From Bacteroidales bacterium (GTDB lineage Bacteria; Bacteroidota; Bacteroidia; Bacteroidales; VadinHA17): a stretch of 55,054 nt of DNA. The stretch's first letter is position 1, and each line of letters opens with the position of its first letter. The notes beneath the pieces are model-generated. The model was not told the origin of the DNA and did not search any database. It was given only the letters and a program-made list of their open reading frames with translations. The stretch covers positions 37,380 to 92,433 of the forward strand of contig PLML01000092.1 of NCBI GenBank assembly GCA_003141525.1. Direction: 5' to 3'. The translations under genes and the position numbers were made by a program. Below, piece after piece: positions 48,052-55,054 of the stretch.

Positions 48052-48142
48052 ATAAATAAGTTTTACTGTTAATTAATTAACAAAGTAACTTAAACCATTA
48101 ACCAATTAGTCCATCTCTGCTGTGAAGCTCATTAATTTATTT

Positions 48143-48158
48143 TGTGATATATCTCACA
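48143..48158. promoter_or_regulatory. Perfect Crp-type site between hdr operon and crp gene
   Basis: TGTGATATATCTCACA fits TGTGA-N6-TCACA. It is 18 nt before the crp start at 48177 and overlaps the region in front of TAACTTTA (48165-48172), its likely -7, which would suit autorepression. It is also 92 nt from the dsrE start on the other strand. Confidence 0.75.
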
Positions 48159-48176
48159 TTTTATTAACTTTACATC

Positions 48177-48854
48177 ATGAATATTGAATGTAAACTGTGT
48201 GATATAAAATCGAAAGCTGCCTCAAAATTAAGCGATGAAGAAATAGAAAAGCTTTCCTTTAACTGTGCACTGGTAAAATTCCGTAAAGGGGATTCTTTAA
48301 TCAGGCAGGGTACCTTTTCTACTAATGTTGCTTATTTACGTAGTGGTTTGGCAAAAATTCACATTGAAGGCCCTTATCATGAGCAAATTGTTCGAATTGT
48401 TAAAGCACCCAGTTACCTTGGATTACCAACAACTTTTGGTGATAAAATAAATCAATATTCAGTTACAGTCATTGAAGTAGCCGAAGTCTGTTTTATTGAT
48501 ATTGAGACCTTCCGGTATCTATTGAAAACAAATCATGATTTCTCGTATGAAATCATGCTGGAATTATGCAGAAATGAACTGGAAGTGTTTTGCAGATGTG
48601 CTAACAGAACTCAGAAACAGATCAGAGGTAAAATTGCTGATTTTCTATTAGAGTTTTCTGATAAAATTTACAACTCAAGTGTATTTACTCTACCTCTCAC
48701 ACAAGAAGATTTAGGAAATCTTGTTGACTCAAGTAGAGAAAGCATCAGCCGAGTATTAGCTGAGTTTGATAGAGACGGAATAATTAAGATTGTTGGAAAG
48801 AAAATTGAAATCCTAAATAAGAAATCCTTATTGCTCATTAGCGCTAATGGCTGA
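48177..48854 (+). CDS. Crp/Fnr family regulator (first of two)
   Basis: A 225-residue regulator with a cNMP-barrel (LVKFRKGDSLIRQGTFSTNVAY, GLPTTFGDKINQYSV) and a helix-turn-helix LTQEDLGNLVDSSRESISRVL. The recognition helix S-R-E-S-I-S-R matches the Crp/Fnr type that reads TGTGA or TTGAT, consistent with the sites beside it. N-terminal cysteines ECKLC could sense redox or sulfide. It is divergent from the dsrE-tusA-hdr operon and precedes a second regulator; together they likely coordinate both sulfur operons. Confidence 0.93.
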   Translation: MNIECKLCDIKSKAASKLSDEEIEKLSFNCALVKFRKGDSLIRQGTFSTNVAYLRSGLAKIHIEGPYHEQIVRIVKAPSYLGLPTTFGDKINQYSVTVIEVAEVCFIDIETFRYLLKTNHDFSYEIMLELCRNELEVFCRCANRTQKQIRGKIADFLLEFSDKIYNSSVFTLPLTQEDLGNLVDSSRESISRVLAEFDRDGIIKIVGKKIEILNKKSLLLISANG

Positions 48855-48936
48855 TTTTAACATGACCTGAATTTGGCAGTCAATGTAATTCTGCGACCAT
48901 TGACTCACATCCGCGTGATAAATCGCAAGTATTTAT

Positions 48937-48952
48937 GTGATGCGCATCACAT
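48937..48952. promoter_or_regulatory. Perfect Crp-type site upstream of the second crp and psr operon
   Basis: TGTGATGCGCATCACA is a perfect palindrome fitting TGTGA-N6-TCACA and also contains TGAT-N4-ATCA, the Fnr-like core. Its centre is about 43 nt before the start expected from TAAATTTG at 48973-48980, the classic class II activator position. Confidence 0.8.
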
Positions 48953-48972
48953 AACTCCATCAACTCATATCC

Positions 48973-48980
48973 TAAATTTG
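48973..48980 (+). promoter_or_regulatory. Predicted -7 element of the crp2-psr operon
   Basis: TAAATTTG matches TAnnTTTG. The transcription start would be about 48987, giving a leader of about 10 nt before ATG 48998. No -33 TTTG is evident where the Crp site lies, in keeping with an activator-dependent promoter. Confidence 0.5.
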
Positions 48981-48997
48981 CCGTCAAACTGGTTAGG

Positions 48998-49699
48998 ATG
49001 AGATTACCAAAGGATCATTCGAGTCTTCACTGTCATGATTGTCCAGATAAATCGTGTGCTGCTGCATTACTCAATGATCGTGAAATTGACCTTATTTTCA
49101 AGAACAGGAATATAAGTGAAGTCAGAAAGAGAACAAACATTCTTAATGAAGGATCGCCTGTATCCCATGTTATATACCTGAGATCAGGTCTGGTTAAAGA
49201 ATACAGAATAAGATCAGATAATCAGGAACAGATACTTCAGATAGTTAAACCGCATTCTTATCTGGGTATGACTTCACTTTTCGGAGATAAATTTAACCAC
49301 TACTCCTACGAGTCGCTTACCGATCTTAAACTTTGTTATATAGATAGTGATATCTTTATAAGTCTGGTCAGAAACAATGGAAACTTTGCCTTCGAGATTC
49401 TGACATCGGTTGAAAGAGACAGCACTAATAATTTTCATCGGTTTATTAATCAGGGCAATAAAAAGATTTATTCGCGAGTTGCCGATATCTTAATTTACTT
49501 TTCCAGGATTGTTTTTTCAAGTAAAAAACTTCAGATCCCGCTAACCAGGAGTGAATTGGCGGAAATGGCAGGGACTTCCAGAGAAAGTATTGGAAGGGTA
49601 ATCACAAAATTCAAATCGGAAGGGATAATTAAAACCTCAGGGAAGAATATAACTATTAATGATATAAAAAAGCTTGAAAACATAAGTAAGTTCGGCTGA
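48998..49699 (+). CDS. Crp/Fnr family regulator (second)
   Basis: A 233-residue paralogue of the preceding gene. The N-terminus has CHDCPDKSC, three cysteines spaced 2 and 4, which may hold an Fe-S cluster or form redox thiols. The barrel (ILNEGSPVSHVIYLRSGLV, YLGMTSLFGDKFNHYS) and HTH LTRSELAEMAGTSRESIGRVI follow. A perfect TGTGA-N6-TCACA site lies 45 nt before the start. It is 17 nt upstream of psrA and likely shares its transcript, so it is the local regulator for the polysulfide-reductase-type operon. Confidence 0.93.
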   Translation: MRLPKDHSSLHCHDCPDKSCAAALLNDREIDLIFKNRNISEVRKRTNILNEGSPVSHVIYLRSGLVKEYRIRSDNQEQILQIVKPHSYLGMTSLFGDKFNHYSYESLTDLKLCYIDSDIFISLVRNNGNFAFEILTSVERDSTNNFHRFINQGNKKIYSRVADILIYFSRIVFSSKKLQIPLTRSELAEMAGTSRESIGRVITKFKSEGIIKTSGKNITINDIKKLENISKFG

Positions 49700-49716
49700 A
49701 AAGTATTTAAAAAGAT

Positions 49717-51954
49717 ATGACAAATAGAAGGCAATTCATCAAAATTTCAATCGCTGGTGCCGGTGCCATGACATTAGGGGCAGGAGCCTTAAAAGCCATG
49801 GAATGGATATCTAAACCTGAAAACAGTGGAAAAATAACAGTGGACCTGAAACGTACTCCAACTTATTGTGAAGTATGTTTCTGGAAATGCGCAGGATGGG
49901 TTTACAAAACTTCTGAGGGTAAAATTTGGAAAATCATAGGCAATGATGAAGACCAGCATTGTAATGGACGCTTTTGCCCTCGTGGCACAGGTGGTGTTGG
50001 AATGTATTATGATGAAGACAGGTTGAAAACACCTCTGATAAGAGTAAAAGAACGCGGCAAGCAGGTCTTTCGTGAGGTATCATGGGATGAAGCTCTTGAT
50101 TATATTTCAGTTAAAATGAAGGAGATTTCTTCAAAATATGGTCCAGAAAGTATGGCACTCTTCACTCATGGTTCAGGCAGTGCCTATTTTACAAATTTAT
50201 TAAAAGCATATGGTTCATCAAATATAGCTGAACCCTCATATGCACAATGCCGCGGACCGCGGGATGAAGCTTTTCTTGCAACATTCGGAGAAGAAGTTTA
50301 TTCACCGGAAATAACAGACATTCGCGACACAAAATGCCTTGTATTGATCGGAGCACATATTGGTGAGAATATGCATAATGGCCAGATACAGGAAATGTCG
50401 GATGCGATTGATAAAGGAGTCACAATAATTACTGTAGACCCAAGGTTTTCAACTGCTGCCGGAAAATCAAAATATTGGCTTCCTATTAAACCTTCTACCG
50501 ATATTGCATTGCTTCTGTCATGGATACATGAAATTATCTATAACGGTTATTACGATAAAAATTATGTCGAAAAATATTGCAGTGGGTTTGATAAACTGAA
50601 AGAACATGTCAGGGATTTTACTCCCGAATGGGCTTACGGGATTACAACCATTAAACCAGATCTGATCAGAAAAACTGCAAAGGAAATGGCGAATGCATCT
50701 CCTGCTGTCTTAATTCATCCCGGAAGACATGTTACGTGGTACGGGGATGATACCCAGAGGGTTCGGGCAATTGCAATTCTAAATGCTCTTCTTGGTTCCT
50801 GGGGCAGACGTGGAGGTTTTTACAGACCTGCAAAATTCAATGTTCCATCAGCTAAAATTCCAAAATACCCTGAAGCCAAGAAGAGTTGGACAGACGCATT
50901 CCCTGGCAAATTTCCGATAGCAAGTTCTCCGGTTTCAAATGCTCTTATTGATGCTTCAATTCCTGAAAATAAACCTGGCTTTTTAATAAAAGGGTGGATC
51001 GTTAACGCAACAAACCTGGTCTCATCAATTCCAGGTCAGGCAAATACACTAAAAGCAATCCAGAACCTTGATCTGTTAGTGTCTGTGGACACCATGCCAA
51101 TGGAGATCACCGGATGGGCCGATGTTGTCTTACCTGAGTGTACCTATCTTGAAAGATACGATATGCTCAGAATAAGTCCCCATCGTAAACCTGCAATAGC
51201 ATTGAGAATGCCAGCCGCTGAGCCAATGAACAGTACCAGATCAGGATACAATATTGCCCGGGGACTCGCTTTAAAACTTGGACTCGAAAGCTATTTCCCT
51301 TTTGAAAAACAGGAAGAATTACTTGACTGGCAACTTAAACAGTCGGGTTCTTCACTTGAAGAAATGCAGCGAATCGGGGTAAAAACGAATGCAAGGGAAG
51401 CAGATGATCTTTATTTTGCTGAAAATGAAAATGTATCTTTCCCAACAGATTCAGGCAAGATAGAATTGTATTCCAAAGCTTTTGAAGACGCCGGATTTGA
51501 TCCTCTTCCTAAGTATGTAGCACATGAAGAACCCCCGGAAGGTTTCTACCGTTTGATCTATGGCCGTGCTCCAATGCATACTTTCGGAAGAACTTCAAAT
51601 AACCCGAATCTGACTGACCTTATGCATGAAAATTCAGTTTGGATAAATCCAAAAGTATCAAAAGAGTGGGGTCTGGTTAACGGTCAGTATATCCGGCTCA
51701 AAAACCAGGATGGAATTCTTTCCGATTTTAAAATTAAAATTAGAGTAACTGAACGTATCAGGTGGGATTCAATTTATATGGTACATGGTTTTGGTCATGG
51801 TCAGAAGCAGCTTAAGCGTTGCTTTGGCAAAGGTGCCAGCGATACTCAGTTGATAACAAAAGTGCTTGTTGACCCTCTGATGGGAGGAACAGGGATGAGA
51901 TCGAATTTTGTAACATTTGTCACTGAAAAGTCAGAGAAGGAGGTTGCATCATGA
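49717..51954 (+). CDS. Molybdopterin oxidoreductase, PsrA/PhsA (polysulfide/thiosulfate reductase) type
   Basis: A 745-residue DMSO-reductase-family catalytic subunit. A twin-arginine signal (TNRRQFIKISIAGAGAMTLG) directs it to the periplasm. The N-terminal [4Fe-4S] cluster uses Cys51, 54, 58 and 86 (CEVCFWKC ... RFCPRG), and Cys178 in PSYAQCRGP is the likely metal ligand. Cofactor motifs IGAHIGENMHNGQIQEM, LLGSWGRRGGF and GRAPMHTFGRTSNN follow. Family relatives reduce polysulfide, thiosulfate or tetrathionate, or work in reverse. The psrB start overlaps its stop (ATGA). It may contain Mo or W; the 29-37 kb island and the TorD-like gene at 19583 are possible helpers. Confidence 0.9.
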   Translation: MTNRRQFIKISIAGAGAMTLGAGALKAMEWISKPENSGKITVDLKRTPTYCEVCFWKCAGWVYKTSEGKIWKIIGNDEDQHCNGRFCPRGTGGVGMYYDEDRLKTPLIRVKERGKQVFREVSWDEALDYISVKMKEISSKYGPESMALFTHGSGSAYFTNLLKAYGSSNIAEPSYAQCRGPRDEAFLATFGEEVYSPEITDIRDTKCLVLIGAHIGENMHNGQIQEMSDAIDKGVTIITVDPRFSTAAGKSKYWLPIKPSTDIALLLSWIHEIIYNGYYDKNYVEKYCSGFDKLKEHVRDFTPEWAYGITTIKPDLIRKTAKEMANASPAVLIHPGRHVTWYGDDTQRVRAIAILNALLGSWGRRGGFYRPAKFNVPSAKIPKYPEAKKSWTDAFPGKFPIASSPVSNALIDASIPENKPGFLIKGWIVNATNLVSSIPGQANTLKAIQNLDLLVSVDTMPMEITGWADVVLPECTYLERYDMLRISPHRKPAIALRMPAAEPMNSTRSGYNIARGLALKLGLESYFPFEKQEELLDWQLKQSGSSLEEMQRIGVKTNAREADDLYFAENENVSFPTDSGKIELYSKAFEDAGFDPLPKYVAHEEPPEGFYRLIYGRAPMHTFGRTSNNPNLTDLMHENSVWINPKVSKEWGLVNGQYIRLKNQDGILSDFKIKIRVTERIRWDSIYMVHGFGHGQKQLKRCFGKGASDTQLITKVLVDPLMGGTGMRSNFVTFVTEKSEKEVAS

Positions 51955-52484
51955 GATACGCAATGGCAGTAGATACAAAAAAATGTGTCGGATGCAGCGA
52001 TTGTGTTGTTGCCTGTCAGACAGAAAATAATGTTCCTCATGGTTTTTGCCGCGAATGGGTAGTTGAAACTATGAATGGCACTTATCCTCAGCTCGAAATT
52101 GAGATCAGGTCAGAAAGGTGCAATCATTGTATTAATGCACCTTGTGTTCGTTGTTGTCCTACCGGAGCCAGTCATTTTGCTGAAGGAGGAATTGTCCTTG
52201 TCGAACATAATAAATGTATTGGCTGTGGCGCATGTATGGCTTCATGTCCTTATGATGCCAGATATCCCCATCCCGATGGTTATGTCGATAAGTGCACTTT
52301 TTGTTTTCACAGGATAAAGATTGGTCTGGCCCCTGCCTGTGCTGCAGTTTGTCCAACAAAATGCATCTATTTTGGAGATCTGGATGATCCGAATAGTGAT
52401 GTCTCAGTTGTTTTGAAAAAGCGTAAATCAAAAACGCTAATTCCTGAAGCAGGTACGAAACCACAACTGTATTTTTTGATTTAA
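51951..52484 (+). CDS. PsrB-like 4Fe-4S electron-transfer subunit
   Basis: A 177-residue ferredoxin-type subunit with four cluster motifs in order: KKCVGCSDCVVACQTENN, ERCNHCINAPCVRCCPTGA, NKCIGCGACMASCPYDARY and KCTFCFHRIKIGLAPACAAVCP. This is the usual DmsB/PsrB/NrfC arrangement that wires the molybdopterin subunit to the membrane anchor. It has no signal of its own, so it would be exported with PsrA. It starts within the psrA stop and is 19 nt upstream of the NrfD-like gene. Confidence 0.94.
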   Translation: MRYAMAVDTKKCVGCSDCVVACQTENNVPHGFCREWVVETMNGTYPQLEIEIRSERCNHCINAPCVRCCPTGASHFAEGGIVLVEHNKCIGCGACMASCPYDARYPHPDGYVDKCTFCFHRIKIGLAPACAAVCPTKCIYFGDLDDPNSDVSVVLKKRKSKTLIPEAGTKPQLYFLI

Positions 52485-52503
52485 TCAAATAATGATCATT
52501 TAA

Positions 52504-53445
52504 ATGGAAGAAGAATTATTAGTAAGTGGCAGAATGAATCAACTCATTGATCCACAACTTAATATCTGGCATTGGCAGATTCCGCTTTATCTCTTTCTCG
52601 GAGGGATGGCAGCCGGAATTCTTTGTATTGCTGCGCTCTATTTTATCCGGGGTAGGGAAAATGACTACAGAACTGCAGTCCGCATTACTCCATTTCTGGC
52701 TCCTTTTCTGCTGGTTATAGGATTAATAACTCTCTTTATTGACCTCAGACATAAACTGTTTTTCTGGCAGCTTTATACAAACATACGTTTGCAATCACCT
52801 ATGTCCTGGGGAGCATGGACCCTGATGGTTATAACACCAGTTTCCTTTATCTGGTGTGCCCTTCATATTAAGGACATTTTCCCAAATTGGGATTGGAAAT
52901 TCAAATGGATATATGACATTGAGTCTTTCTTTAACAAGTATAAGAAAGTCCTTGCATGGATTATGCTCATTTATGGGATAATTCTTGGAATATATACAGG
53001 TATTTTATTATCAGCTTTTAATGCACGGCCTCTATGGAATACATCAATACTGGGACCGTTATTCCTTTCATCCGGACTTTCCGCGGGTGCAGCAGCAACA
53101 TTGATTTTATCAAAGAATAAATCAGAACGCAGGCAATTTGCCAGAATAGACCTGGTATTAATAGGGATTGAACTGTTTTTTATTATACATATGTTCATGG
53201 GTTTTCTGGCCAGCACCCAAGTTCAGATTGAAGCTGCAAAACTGTTTCTTGGAGGACCATATACTATGTCATTCTGGATATTTGTTGTAATACTGGGTAT
53301 GCTTATTCCTGCTCTCCTAGAATTTATGGAGTTGAGTAAGTTCCATATTCCAGCAATTGTCCCAGCAGTACTGGTGATTTTTGGTAGTTTGATGTTGCGT
53401 TTTATAATTGTCTATGCCGGACAGGTAAGTCGGTGGCTTTATTGA
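52504..53445 (+). CDS. PsrC/NrfD-like quinone-interacting membrane subunit
   Basis: A 313-residue NrfD/PsrC-family protein with about eight hydrophobic helices. HWQIPLYLFLGGMAAGILCI at the start, MSWGAWTLMVITPVSFIWC, and GILLSAFNARPLWNTSILGPLFLSSGLS contain the conserved helix ends and the Gly-x-Leu/Asn-x-Arg-P elements around the quinone site. It anchors the PsrAB unit and exchanges electrons with menaquinone. The set PsrA-B-C is complete. Confidence 0.93.
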   Translation: MEEELLVSGRMNQLIDPQLNIWHWQIPLYLFLGGMAAGILCIAALYFIRGRENDYRTAVRITPFLAPFLLVIGLITLFIDLRHKLFFWQLYTNIRLQSPMSWGAWTLMVITPVSFIWCALHIKDIFPNWDWKFKWIYDIESFFNKYKKVLAWIMLIYGIILGIYTGILLSAFNARPLWNTSILGPLFLSSGLSAGAAATLILSKNKSERRQFARIDLVLIGIELFFIIHMFMGFLASTQVQIEAAKLFLGGPYTMSFWIFVVILGMLIPALLEFMELSKFHIPAIVPAVLVIFGSLMLRFIIVYAGQVSRWLY

Positions 53446-53488
53446 GAAAAAAGAATAAAAATCGAAAATTAGTATAACAATTTATAAT

Positions 53489-54022
53489 ATGAATAAATCA
53501 GAAAAATCAGGACCAACAAAGTATCTTAATCCTTATGTTGGTGGGGTATTGTTAGGAATCGTTCTGCTGGCTGCAAATTTTATTTCCGGTCGTGGACTAG
53601 GTGCAAGTGGAGCTATGAAAAGTGTTGTTATTACCTCAATTACAACAATTGCACCTGCCTCATCAGGAAATCTGGGATTTGTTAAAGAATTCCGGGCAGA
53701 TCATCCCGGAAATCCTATGAAGACCTGGCTGGTTTTTGAAATGACAGGTGTTTTGGTCGGTGGATTTCTTTCAGGTGCATTTGCAGGACGTTTGAAATTC
53801 AAAGTAGAACATTCGCCGAAAATAACATCAAAGAAGCGACTTTTTCTTGCTTTGACAGGAGGAGTGCTTTTTGGATTTGGAGCGGAATTGGGAAGAGGCT
53901 GTACAAGCGGAGCTGCACTGAGTGGAATGGCAGTCTTGTCACTGGGAGGATTCATTACAATGATGGCCATCTTTGGAACTGCATATGCTCTTGCTTATTT
54001 TTTCAGAAAGAACTGGATTTAA
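53489..54022 (+). CDS. YeeE/YedE family sulfur-transport protein, first half
   Basis: A 177-residue membrane protein with about four or five helices, homologous to half of the YeeE/YedE (TsuA) thiosulfate or sulfur-compound channel. The motif RGCTSGAALSGMAVLSLGGF carries the conserved cysteine. Together with the next gene (196 residues) the total approaches a full-length YeeE of about 350. An ISGRGLGASGAM segment follows the first helix. It lies 43 nt after psrC and likely shares the psr transcript. Confidence 0.92.
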   Translation: MNKSEKSGPTKYLNPYVGGVLLGIVLLAANFISGRGLGASGAMKSVVITSITTIAPASSGNLGFVKEFRADHPGNPMKTWLVFEMTGVLVGGFLSGAFAGRLKFKVEHSPKITSKKRLFLALTGGVLFGFGAELGRGCTSGAALSGMAVLSLGGFITMMAIFGTAYALAYFFRKNWI

Positions 54023-54107
54023 AACGGCGTAGGACACAGGGCAAAAATGACTGCAGGACCGCAAGACAATAAGATATTCAGACAAATAGACAAATAGACA
54101 AAAAATC

Positions 54108-54698
54108 ATGGGACCATTATCAGTAAATGAATTAATATCAGCGAACACAAACCTCTTCCTGGCATTTATAATTGGAATAGGCTTTGGCTTTGTACTTGAA
54201 CAGAGTGGATTTTCATCAAGTAGAAAACTCGCAGGAGTTTTTTACGGTTATGATACTGTAGTACTGAAGGTGTTTTTTACTGCAGCTATTATAGCAATGT
54301 TAGGATTGCTTTTCTTCAGTCTTTTCGGATGGATAGACCTTAACCTTATTTATATTAATCCTACCTATCTTACATCGGCCATTGTCGGCGGCATAATTAT
54401 GGGTGCCGGATTTATTATCGGTGGGTACTGCCCAGGAACAAGTTTCTGTGGCGCTTCGATTGGTAAAATAGATGCCTTTGTCTTTATCGGTGGATTATTT
54501 ATAGGAATACTGATTTTCACACTGGGTTATAAAATATGGGATGGTATGTATCTTGCCAAATTTTTGGGTTTCCCGAAAATCAGTCAGACACTTGGACTTT
54601 CTGATGGAGTATTTGGGTTTCTGCTTATACTGGTTGCTCTTGCAATGTTCTGGGTTGCTGAATGGGCAGAAAAGAGATTCCCCAGAGAAGAGTATTAA
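54108..54698 (+). CDS. YeeE/YedE family sulfur-transport protein, second half
   Basis: A 196-residue relative of the preceding protein. It contains LEQSGFSSSRKLAGVFYGYD, a typical YeeE opening, and GGYCPGTSFCGASIGKIDAF, the second conserved cysteine motif. About five helices are visible. Pairs of half-size YeeE/YedE genes beside tusA, dsrE or rhodanese genes are common in sulfur metabolism. Here the pair is on the psr side of the island and the rhodanese gene follows. The intergenic stretch has A-rich direct repeats (AGACAAAT) of no clear meaning. Confidence 0.92.
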   Translation: MGPLSVNELISANTNLFLAFIIGIGFGFVLEQSGFSSSRKLAGVFYGYDTVVLKVFFTAAIIAMLGLLFFSLFGWIDLNLIYINPTYLTSAIVGGIIMGAGFIIGGYCPGTSFCGASIGKIDAFVFIGGLFIGILIFTLGYKIWDGMYLAKFLGFPKISQTLGLSDGVFGFLLILVALAMFWVAEWAEKRFPREEY

Positions 54699-54821
54699 AT
54701 AAAAGACAAAAGTAAAAAGACAAAAATAAAGAATTTTGCTGGTTACTGGTTTGCACGTTCTGATCAGAAATCATCAAGAAACAAGCAACAAACAACATGA
54801 CATTACTTAAATCAAAATATT

Positions 54822-55054
54822 ATGAAACCACTCAGACTTTTAGCACTGTTCATAATTCCGATGGGACTTATCATTGCAGCTGTCCCGCAGAATAAAACAA
54901 AACCATACAAACTGACCGCAGATCAGTTGCTTGGAGAGGCTAACACACGCACTCAGTATATTGCTCCTGAGACGGTAGCTGACATGATTGTTAAAAAAGA
55001 TCCTTCATTTAGGCTAATCGACGTAAGAAGTCAGGATGATTTTGAAAAATTCAG
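54822..55054 (+). CDS. Rhodanese-like protein, N-terminal part (cut by window end)
   Basis: An ORF opens at ATG 54822 and runs off the window after about 77 codons. A signal peptide (LLALFIIPMGLIIAAVPQ) is followed by LTADQLLGEANTRTQYIAPE and then VKKDPSFRLIDVRSQDDFEKF, the entry motif of a rhodanese domain (DVRS). The catalytic cysteine is beyond the window. A periplasmic rhodanese fits the sulfur theme of the psr - yeeE operon. Confidence 0.8.
   Translation, partial: MKPLRLLALFIIPMGLIIAAVPQNKTKPYKLTADQLLGEANTRTQYIAPETVADMIVKKDPSFRLIDVRSQDDFEKF

Noticed and set aside
54041-54107. Direct repeats AGACAAATAGACAAATAGACAAA and similar A-rich words at 1-30 and 54698-54730
   Set aside because: Low-complexity A-rich intergenic sequence with few units; not a CRISPR array or a clear regulatory site.

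Overview
This window is AT-rich chromosomal DNA from a member of the Bacteroidota, most likely an anaerobic Bacteroidales/Marinilabiliales-type organism. The reasons are the Bacteroidota core neighbourhood bamD - omega-like RNA polymerase subunit - coaBC - DUF4835 - recN - fabI, promoters of the form TTG-N18/19-TAnnTTTG, few clear Shine-Dalgarno sites, FISUMP-domain proteins, a TonB receptor and several Bacteroidota-style intergenic palindromes. I see no rRNA, no CRISPR array and no intact insertion sequence. There is one tRNA, tRNA-Pro(GGG).

Region 1 (about 1-21.7 kb) is mostly housekeeping. It holds carbamate kinase, FtsK and a LolA-like carrier, an NlpC/P60 hydrolase, two histidine-degradation enzymes (FtcD, HutI), an Omp85-type barrel, a DUF819 membrane protein, FabI, RecN, DUF4835 and CoaBC. 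CoaBC is broken into two frames at an A13 tract. Omega, BamD, a serine-palmitoyltransferase-like enzyme, a TorD-like chaperone, an SRPBCC protein and TrxB follow.

Region 2 (about 21.8-30.7 kb) is accessory. A tRNA-Pro 5' half is duplicated around a GIY-YIG nuclease gene whose stop codon lies inside the intact tRNA, and the left copy carries a 69-nt palindromic insertion. Next come small redox and zinc-ribbon proteins, a YdeI pseudogene, and a FISUMP/DUF1566 protein whose C-terminus looks like the variable region of a diversity-generating retroelement (DGR). A Crp/Fnr regulator stands divergent to a thioredoxin/ferredoxin operon, followed by a chromate-type transporter and an IS1595-family relic.

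Region 3 (about 29.2-37.1 kb) looks like a molybdenum/tungsten-handling island. Two DUF134 regulator plus NifX/ORP-like loci share a palindromic operator (TGAAC-N4-GTTCA). They flank a ModE-like regulator, a TonB receptor with a ModE-like operator in front of it, a DUF364 putative metal-chelation protein, and a membrane (ECF-like)/THEP1 NTPase fusion. Together these resemble an undescribed uptake route for a metal chelate.

Region 4 (about 38-55 kb) is a sulfur-energy island. A leftward operon reads dsrE - tusA - mvhD-like - hdrA/gltD fusion - hdrA - qmoC-like - hdrC - hdrB. Two Crp/Fnr genes with perfect TGTGA-N6-TCACA sites separate it from a rightward operon of a PsrA/PhsA-type molybdoenzyme, PsrB, PsrC/NrfD, two YeeE/YedE sulfur-transport halves and a truncated rhodanese. 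The likely theme is cytoplasmic sulfane-sulfur relay coupled to quinones through a hybrid Hdr/Qmo complex, beside periplasmic polysulfide/thiosulfate/sulfur turnover. The Mo/W island and the TorD-like chaperone would supply and mature the molybdoenzyme. All functions are read from sequence by eye; no database search was run.
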